Positions 57,078 to 64,000 of a DNA stretch of 64,000 nucleotides are shown one piece after another (positions within the stretch are counted from its first letter, which is position 1; each line of letters begins with the position of its first letter). The notes under the pieces are model-generated. The model saw nothing but the letters and a program-made list of their open reading frames with translations, was not told the DNA's origin and searched no databases. Source of the stretch: Nelumbo lutea (Eukaryota; Streptophyta; Magnoliopsida; Proteales; Nelumbonaceae); contig JAKGHH010000004.1 in the NCBI GenBank assembly GCA_022828595.1, positions 22,452,372 through 22,516,371 of the forward strand, read 5' to 3'. Position numbers and translations under genes: made by a program.

Positions 57078-59370
57078 AAAATCCTACTATTTCTTTCCAC
57101 AGGACCCAACACACCACATGAGGGATCACACACCACAGCACCTTACCCCTGTTGCTTAAGCCCGACAACTTCCAAGGGAAAAGCAAGTCAGACAGTGATC
57201 TGGGTAAGCACCACCTGACATTTAACAGGGAGCAGAAGTGGCTGCACAGCAAATGAGCAGCCTTACAATGAATAAATAAGTGATCTACAGATTCAGCTTC
57301 CTCATTGCTCATCACACAGCTTAGGGAGGACAGCACCAAACCCTTCCTGTTCAACTGATCCTCGGAAAGACATTTGCCATGAACTGCTGTCCAGACCAAG
57401 GAGACTTTAGTAGGAATGTGAGGGAGCCAAGTCTCTTTCCATGGAAAAGCCTGAGACTAACCAGCATTCAGCTTCAAATAAAAGGACTTTACCGAGAAAA
57501 TCCCGTCCCTAGCCCACTTCCAAATTCTAGAATCTTGCTGATTTGAATTCGGTTGATGATCCTGAATTAGTTGGAGCAGCTCTAGCAGATCTGAAACTTC
57601 CCAGTCATTGAGATTCCTCCTAAAATTTGGACACCAGTATCCTGAATTTCCATGCCACTCAAACTGATCTGTCACCATCACATCCCTATCTTCTGCTATA
57701 AGGAATAGTGAAGGGAAAACCTCCATTATAGCAGAACTATTGCACCAAGTGTCTTGTCAGAATCTAACCCTGTTGTCATTCCCCTAATTTCAGCCTCACC
57801 CCTTGGATGAAATTAGGATGACTTTCTCAATTCCTTTCCAAACTGAGCAACCAGCTGATGTGGGGGCAGGCCCAGCATCCCATCCACAGTTTCTAGTTCC
57901 ATGCACAGTTCCTGTTGAAGACCGCTTGAACTTCTAAAAAAACCAGAAGATGACCCATTCACAAGTCACAAGGATAGAAAATTTAGCAGTAGATATGCAC
58001 ACTCTGATCCAATTCCTCCATTTCTGGCCAAAGTTCAATTTCTGCAACACCGAGTCAAGGAACCTCCAGTTTACATGATCGTATGACTTATCTAAATTGA
58101 TTTTGCATACCACCCCATTACTCCCACTCCTTAATTTTGAGTCCACCAACTCATTAGCAACTAGAACACCTTCTAATAACAGCCGGCCGGGCAGGAATGC
58201 CCCCTGCACATCTGAAATGATCTCTGAAAGTACCTTCCTCATTCTATTAGCAAGGGTTTTCGCCAGAATTTTGTAAAAACATCCTACCAAACTTATGGGT
58301 TTGTAATCAGAGATACAATGGAGTTCTTAACCTTTGGAATCAATGTTATAAATGTAGCATTTAAACCACGTTCCATCATATTGATAAAAAAAAAAACTAC
58401 GTTCCATCATTCATCAAAAAAAAAAAAAAAATTTAAACTATACATTCCAAGGAGGCTCTGTTGTGAAAATCCAACAAAGCCTTCATCTCATCCAGCTTCA
58501 GGAAACTCCCAACATTTCTCGAAGAACAGCATTGTGAAACCATCATGGCCAGGGGTCTTCTCTCCCTCTAGGCTCAAGACAACCTCCCAAACTTCCTCTT
58601 CCGAGAAAGGTTTCTCCAAGTCATCTCTCTGACTCTTGGAAATGGCTTCAAAAAGGCCCCCATCCAAACCTGGACGAATCTGCCATGTTTGTATAAATTC
58701 TTAAAAAATTTCACCACCTCCTTAATAGAGGTTTCGTCCTCGATAAACCTTTCCCCCACCTGCAGCTTCTTCAGAGTACTTTCCCTTCTGCGGCAATTTG
58801 CAACTGCGTGGAAGTACTTTGTATTCCTATGCCCTGTCTTCAGCCAAGAGATTTTAGCCCGTTGCCTCCACTTAATCTCTTCCTGGTATGCTGCTCTATC
58901 AAAACACGATTTAGCCTCATTCCTAGGCCCTAGCTGCCTTCTCTTCTTCAGATAGGTTCACAAGCTTCTCTTTTCTGTCCAGCTCTTCAATGGTGCTTAA
59001 CAACTCTCTTTTCTTTAATTCTACTGCCTTAAAACTGTTTTTCTTCCAGTTTAAGAATTTTCTCCTTTCAATAACTGTAGCTTCTTGGCTAAGATGTGAG
59101 ATCCTGAACCTTCTACTTCGAAGGACAGCCACTAATCCTTCAACGTTGCTTCGAAACCGGCATCCTGAGACCATAAATGTTCAAATCGAAAAGGACCTGG
59201 CTTTCTCCTCAAGCCCTCCCCGCCAAGCAGAATAGGCCTGTGGTCAGATACAGGCCTTGGTATGGCTTCCTGAAACAGGTTAGGGAGCCTTTCCTCCCAC
59301 TCTGTTGACACCAGGATTAACGCCATCTGTGAAGCCTCAACCCTCCAATAAACCACCTTTGAGTCACCTT
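56786..59370 (-). mobile_element. L1-type LINE, RT catalytic core deleted
   Basis: On the minus strand, the endonuclease C-terminus (EWEERLPNLF, RPVSDHRPILLGGE) is at 59132-59330. The linker is at 58574-59174. RT fingers (VGCFYKILAKTLANRMRKVL, DVQGAFLPGRLLLEGVLVAN, VCKINLDKSYDHVNW) are at 57934-58290. RT then breaks off near 57905 after SGFF-SSSGLQQ, where GLRQGDPLSP and the YADD box should follow. Sequence resumes with the post-RT segment (WQDTWCNSSA, SGYWCPNFRRNLNDWE) and zf-RVT at 56911-57399. The loss of the catalytic core makes it non-autonomous. It fills TMEM33 intron 6. Confidence 0.85.
58359..58438 (+). mobile_element. Two nested LINE-tail-like inserts
   Basis: An outer insert ending 'ttcatcaaaaaaaaaaaaaa' (58367-58430) is flanked by ATTTAAAC at 58359-58366 and 58431-58438. 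Within it, 'attgataaaaaaaaaa' (58380-58395) is flanked by accacgttccatcat (58365-58379) and actacgttccatcat (58396-58410). Each insert has an A tail and direct repeats, so the second landed in the first. Host sequence is the minus-strand LINE. Confidence 0.55.
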
Positions 59371-59545
59371 CCACCTCTACCTATCCTGAGCCTATTAATT
59401 GCATCAGAGTGAGGCTCCAAATAACTTTAGTTCAATCACCTGAGCCAAAAAGGCCAAGCATATACCGATAGAATCTTTAAACACATCTCATTTCAGAGGG
59501 TCATATATTTTCCTAGGAGCAGCCATCAAAGTGAAGCATGATTTC
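59340..59545 (-). mobile_element. RNase H remnant fused upstream of a LINE endonuclease
   Basis: On the minus strand a LHFDGCS motif (about 59530) and a VEVEGDSKVV motif (about 59365) are RNase H signatures about 55 residues apart (about 66 in intact copies here), with stops between. Directly after GDSKVV the sequence becomes endonuclease-like (ASQMALILVSTEWEER). RNase H normally lies at the end of these LINEs, so this order is chimeric. Confidence 0.55.
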
Positions 59546-59758
59546 ACCTTGGGATTTGTTTTTGGGTGGGGAGAGGGAATCATTGATCTGCTATGTTGTT
59601 CAGTTGTTCTGTTGTTGGGGTGTTATCTTAACACCCAGCTGTTGCTTGTGTTCTGTTCCTTTTTTCCTTTTAGTGAATTTTATTTTTTACCTTTCAAAAA
59701 AGAAAATAAAGCATTGCCATTTTGAATAAAGCACAGCTCTTATTGTGGGTGCCCTATA

Positions 59759-59862
59759 GGCTCAGTAGGAGTACAAATGCAAATATGTAGAGTGCAAAAC
59801 CCTATATTTTGTATGTATTTACACTGTACGTATTTGCATATGTAGTCTTTCCAAATTGAGCC
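59759..59862. mobile_element. Short Tourist-like relic
   Basis: A 104-bp element with ends GGCTCAGTAGGAGTAC and, from the right, GGCTCAATTTGGAAAGAC, plus 'tgcaaatatg' words in each arm. The ends match the MITE at 19619-20010, so it looks like an internally deleted relative. No clear 3-bp duplication. Confidence 0.5.
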
Positions 59863-59990
59863 ATAAAGTTTTTCATTCATTGATTAATACATTCTGATCA
59901 CACATCACTTACTAGGTTCCATAATCAGCTCATTTTGAGCTTTTAAAATGTTGTTAAAGTTATTTGCTATTCTTTTTTCTTTTTGTTGAT

Positions 59991-61060
59991 CAGCAAGACA
60001 AAGAAAGGAGTTTTATTAAGAAAACCCATAGCAATTTACAACAAGAAGTTGTGAAAAAAAGAAGTTCAAAACCGGATTAGCCCCCCAAAGTGTTACAATT
60101 ATGCCCAGTACAAAATGGTGTCTCTGAACCCCTTGCTTAGAAAGACTATCTGCCAAGCTGTTAGCAGATCTTCTAATCCATCTTACTTTCATATTCAGAT
60201 CTTTTGAGAGCCATTTGAAGCACCTAAACTCATTTTTGAGCTGCCAAATCACTCCTTCACCTTTTCTCAGCCAACCTACTACAATCTTTGAGTCACGTTC
60301 AATGATCAGCTTGCCAATACCCATTTCTTTGGCTCTCTCAACCCCATTAGCTGCTGCTAAGAATTCTGCTCTTACCAAATCCCCTTGCTCAATTGGGCCT
60401 AAAAACAAGGCCCAGATAGCACCACTTTCATCCCTAATTACCCCTCCAATGCCTGAGGGCCCTAGATCACCCATACTGCTGCCATCAAAATTCAGCTTCA
60501 TCCATCCCCTTCCAGGGGGAGACCAAACTTCCAGAGTTTTTGTTTTGTAGAGGAAGACTCAGCTATGCCCCCCAGCTTCTAAAGAAGTCCTCCACCTTGA
60601 AATTCGAGAATAGTGTCAAAGTTTTGACCTAGTGTGCCAGTCTTAGTTATGATTTCAATAACTGTTTCCAAACTCTGCTCATTTTCCTAAAAAATTCTCA
60701 TGTTTCTTTCTTCCCAGATTGTCCACACCACTGCTGATCTCGTACATCTCCATAACAGCCTTCCCCTCCTTTTTCTACTTCTCAAGCAATAGGGCTATAC
60801 AACCACTCCAACCTGTTATGAGGTCCCACCTGCACCCAAAAAGAGAAAAAACCATTCCCAAATACAATAAACAAAGGTACAAGAGATTAGGAGATGAAAA
60901 ATAGTCTCACCATTCAACTTACATGAAAAACACCAATTGGGGGACAATGACCAACTTGGTCTTTTCCTTTGTAGCCAATCACAAGTGTTAATGCAACCAA
61001 GAAGACTTCCTACAGAAAGCATTTACCTAAAAGGGATAGGGAAGCAACAAATTTCCTTAA
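59991..61060 (-). mobile_element. L1-type LINE, 5'-truncated, with RNase H
   Basis: On the minus strand a zinc-binding (zf-RVT) segment (NWCFSCKLNGETIFHLLISC at about 60880-60940) precedes an RNase H domain at 60016-60501, and the element ends near 59991 with 'tgtcttgctgatcaacaaaaa'. A few stops separate the two domains. It lies in TMEM33 intron 6, opposite in orientation to the LINE at 61880-63033. Confidence 0.85.
60016..60501 (-). CDS. LINE RNase H domain, intact frame
   Basis: An open frame of 161 codons holds the whole RNase H domain. All four expected acids are present: Asp in LNFDGSS, Glu in VRAEFLAA, Asp in IIERDSKIVV and Asp in SANSLADSLSKQG. This is the least damaged RNase H in the window. 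It belongs to a truncated LINE, lacks the RT that would precede it and is unlikely to be translated on its own. Confidence 0.65.
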   Translation of the reverse strand: MKLNFDGSSMGDLGPSGIGGVIRDESGAIWALFLGPIEQGDLVRAEFLAAANGVERAKEMGIGKLIIERDSKIVVGWLRKGEGVIWQLKNEFRCFKWLSKDLNMKVRWIRRSANSLADSLSKQGVQRHHFVLGIIVTLWGANPVLNFFFSQLLVVNCYGFS

Positions 61061-61879
61061 TAGGAAGCAACTATGCTGCATTAATTGCCATTAATTAATG
61101 CTACTTGCCACATTGTCAGGATATTTAATGGCCCGATGGCATTGCGCTTTACATGGCATGGCCGCGATGCCTCCTCATCCTGCCAAACTTTATCTGGTTA
61201 ATTGTGCCTTCATGATATTCCTTCTTGAGAAGTTATGAGTTGGCTCATCCATTCGTCTCTTCATTTGTCTTGACCTACGAGACACCTTACTACTGATGCT
61301 TCGTCATTAATGGCCTTGACTCTTCCTTGATGGTGGTGTATCTCACCTCTTCGTAGTTTGAATGCATGCTCATCTAATTCATTGGATTGGCACTTCCAAT
61401 TTTAGGTTCAACGTTCAGTCCCTTGACAGACAGGTCACCCTATGGGAAGGCGTGGCTGTCACAGTTGGTTTGTGGGTTCTAACCCCCTAGTAACTACTTC
61501 CAAGCTTAGGCTATCTTGGTGGAAACCGAGGCGTAGTTATGCCTGAATCGGTTTCATGGATAATTATCCCACATTCCCATGTTTGGGTTGGGCTTCTGCG
61601 CTCGATCCTTGTGCTCAACCATGTGGAGCTTCCTTGGCCAGATAGCTTTGAGTTTGAAACCCTCATGTTGTGTTGAAGTTTTGATCAAACTTGTGGCAAG
61701 CTTAAGATGAGTTCTCTGGCTGGACATAAAGGTTTTGCCAGTTTTTTTTTTGAATAGCTCATCTTGCTGAAGCCCCTCCACCTCCAATTTATGGGCTTAA
61801 CAAAATCCACAAAGCCCCTGATTTAAACCCTACAAACCAAAGCCTCTCCACCTCCAATTGGACACCTACCCCCAATGGC
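61061..61879 (+). other. Unclassified stretch in TMEM33 intron 6
   Basis: No gene or recognisable domain. It is less AT-rich than its surroundings ('gcatggccgcgatgcctcctc', 'accgaggcgtagttatgcctg') and may be part of an unrecognised repeat; I found no paired ends. Confidence 0.35.
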
Positions 61880-63033
61880 ATTTTCTCGTGTGCTTCGTTC
61901 TTCAAAGTCTTAAGTCAGTCCACTAGTCCTATCTTGTCCCCTTTCCTGTTGGTGAGGTTTGGTGCAGAGCTATACCTCCTAGGGTTGGTAGTTTTTGATG
62001 GGAAGCCTATCTGGAAAGAATCAACACTGGTGATCTACTCCAAAAGAAGAGACCCAGTACTTGCTTGTCACCTTAGTGGTGTGTTCTGGTAAAGCAGATG
62101 GGGAGACTGGTTTTCACCTATTGGTGTCTTGCCACTTCGCGAGGTCATTGTGGGATTGGGCTTTCTCCTTATTTGGATGCAGCTGGAATCCCCCATCAGA
62201 CATGCATGGCCTTTTCTCCCCTTCCTTTTTCAGGTGGCAGTTAAAAAGGGAATGTGGAGAGGACTAAGGGCTGTAGTATGTTGGACAATGTGGGAAGAAA
62301 GAAACTCCAGGATATTCTCAGAAACTCATAGAGGGCTAGCAGATCTGAGGGCTATCATACACTTTAGGGTGGTACAGTGGCTGAAATCTTTGGAAATATT
62401 CACAGATTACATTGTGAATGACATGTTGAGGAAGTGGGGTGAAATTGCAAATTGCACACAGACCAAGTCAGTAATGAGTGTGGCTTGGACCCCCCCCCCT
62501 CACCTAGTGGATTCTTGAAATTAAACTTTGATGGATGCAGTAGGGGAAACCCGTGACAATTGGGGATCGGGGGTGTTTTTAGAGATGATAATGGGGTCAT
62601 CTCTGGTATGTTCTCAGGCCCAATTGGAGTGGGTGACTCCCTTAGAGCTGAGATATGTGCAGTTATGGAAGGAGCCCGGAAAGCTAAGGAATTGAACATC
62701 AGGAAACTTATAATTGAAGGTGATTCAGAAGTGGTGATAGGGTGGCTGACTAAAGATCAAAATGATTTATGGAAGTATAATAATGAGAAGCGGAAATTCA
62801 AATGGCTGGTGTGGGAGATGGAAGTTAAGACATGTTGGATTAAAAGATCAGCTAATTCCTTAGCTGACGGTTTAGCAAAACAAGGGGCAGAAAGGGATAA
62901 GTGTGTTTGTCTTCCTTAGCTAATTCCTTTCTTGAAGTTCTTTGTGACTTTTGGAAGATAAGTGTGTTTGTCTTCCACTTGTAAATTTTCTACTGATGAA
63001 TTAATGAAAGTGTTATTGATAAAAAAAAAAAAA
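61880..63033 (+). mobile_element. L1-type LINE, 5'-truncated, with RNase H
   Basis: From about 61950 the sense strand reads a zf-RVT segment (ERINTGDLLQKKRPS, and GETGFHLLVSCHFARSLWDW in 62061-62267). RNase H follows: LKLNFDGCSRGN, a stop, then in 62560-62919 LGIGGVFRDDNGV, LRAEICAVMEGARKAKEL, IIEGDSEVVIGWL and SANSLADGLAKQG, so all four catalytic acids exist but one stop interrupts. It ends at 63033 in 'gttattgataaaaaaaaaaaa'. Confidence 0.85.
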
Positions 63034-63239
63034 TTGATCTTTGAATTATAAGAGTAAAGATGAGCACTATTTTATTTGTATTTCATCTTTGAATAATGTA
63101 TCATATAATGTGATATTGAAACAAACCAATTCCTTTTAGCTTTATGAGCTGGATTTTAGGCTTAGATAAGCTCATATCAATCCCGGCTAGATCATGATCA
63201 ACTAGTTTCTAGCCTTTGAGTGGCCCACGAAAAGAGGGA

Positions 63240-64000
63240 GAACTATGTTGAAATGTATCAGAGCAGCTCTCCTGTGGACTACTTGGGAAGAAAGGAATGC
63301 CAGAATATTCCAGTAGTAGGAAATAAGACTTTTTGAAGTCAAGGAGTGTATATTCTTTGGCCAAAATCTTTAGAACTCTTTGAAAGTTACTCCTTCAATG
63401 ATATTCAGAGGAGCTGGTCAGCAGTGGCTGTTACTTCTTCTACGATGCTCAGAATTCAAGCAAGATAGACTCCTATAGAGGGTTTTGTTAAGCTGAATTT
63501 TTTACGGGAGTAGTCAGGGCAATCCAGGACTGTTCATAATAGGTGTTCTGAGAAACAAGGACAGTAGCATTCTCTCTTTTTTTCAGGCCTAGTGGGGATA
63601 GGAGACTCTACGAGGGATGAGCTTCTAGCTGATTACAAGGGATACAGATTGCAAACCAACTTGGAATGGAGAACTTAATAATTAAAGGAGATTTCAAGGT
63701 GGTTGTGGGATGGTTGTCTGACCTGGATACTGTCACTTGGGGCTATAAGGACCTTCTAAAAAAAAAGGTAATTGGCTTATAAGAAACATGGCAGTTAGAT
63801 TTTAGTGGGTGGGCAGATTGGCAAATGCCTCAGCTGATTCTCTTGCCAAACAAGGGGCTTCTTGGATTATTTTATATTTGGTTTCTCTGTAATTTTATTT
63901 TGCTTGGTGTAATCAACTAAAGGGTAGGTAGAATCCTCCATCTCCCTTTCTTAAAGAGGAGGTAGCATCTCGTGCCTCCTCTTGGGCTGTAGTCCTTGCC
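63240..64000 (+). mobile_element. L1-type LINE RNase H fragment, degenerate
   Basis: Across several frames the sense strand gives VKLNFLRE (where FDG should be), GIGDSTRDELLADYKG, an IIKGDFKVVVGW-like block and ASADSLAKQGA. An A/T-rich 3' region follows. The catalytic Asp of FDG is replaced. It continues to, and perhaps past, the window end. Confidence 0.65.

Overview
The window is nuclear DNA from a flowering plant. The signs are spliced genes with GT/AG introns, a proline-rich receptor kinase family found only in plants, plant-type Ty1/copia and Ty3/gypsy (chromovirus) retrotransposons, L1-type LINEs carrying an RNase H domain, and many small terminal-inverted-repeat (TIR) elements. The introns are AT-rich and very long (four exceed 5 kb), which suggests a woody or early-diverging angiosperm. 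The species cannot be named from the sequence.

Four host genes are supported, all on the + strand. (1) 972-14987 holds the last seven exons of an HDDC2-like HD-domain phosphohydrolase; its 5' exon lies upstream of the window. (2) 26776-40827 is a complete eight-exon proline-rich extensin-like receptor kinase (PERK, 701 codons). (3) 50577-51071 is a single-exon gene for a small Cys-rich membrane protein of unknown function. (4) From 51726 come the first six exons of a TMEM33-like ER membrane protein; its remaining exons lie beyond the window. Every exon junction listed keeps the reading frame.

Most of the rest is mobile DNA, much of it inside introns. HDDC2 intron 4 of the window holds a truncated Copia joined to half of a hAT-like element. 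HDDC2 intron 5 holds a 2-kb LINE and a hAT-like element with a perfect 8-bp target duplication. The 11-kb spacer between HDDC2 and PERK holds several nested hAT-like and Tourist-like elements. PERK intron 3 (8.2 kb) holds an RTE-type LINE, an L1-type LINE and an almost complete gypsy chromovirus with a 5-bp target duplication. A second, nearly full-length but decayed Copia (43016-47748) lies between PERK and the small membrane protein gene. The last 7.9 kb is an unfinished TMEM33 intron packed with at least four LINE fragments in both orientations, including a recent tandem triplication.

No operon, CRISPR array, RNA gene or new biochemical system is visible. The most unusual signal is a set of ultra-short inserts (about 14-64 nt): an A-run preceded by only a few LINE-tail-like bases, flanked by 8-16-bp direct repeats. 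They look like extremely 5'-truncated LINE insertions.
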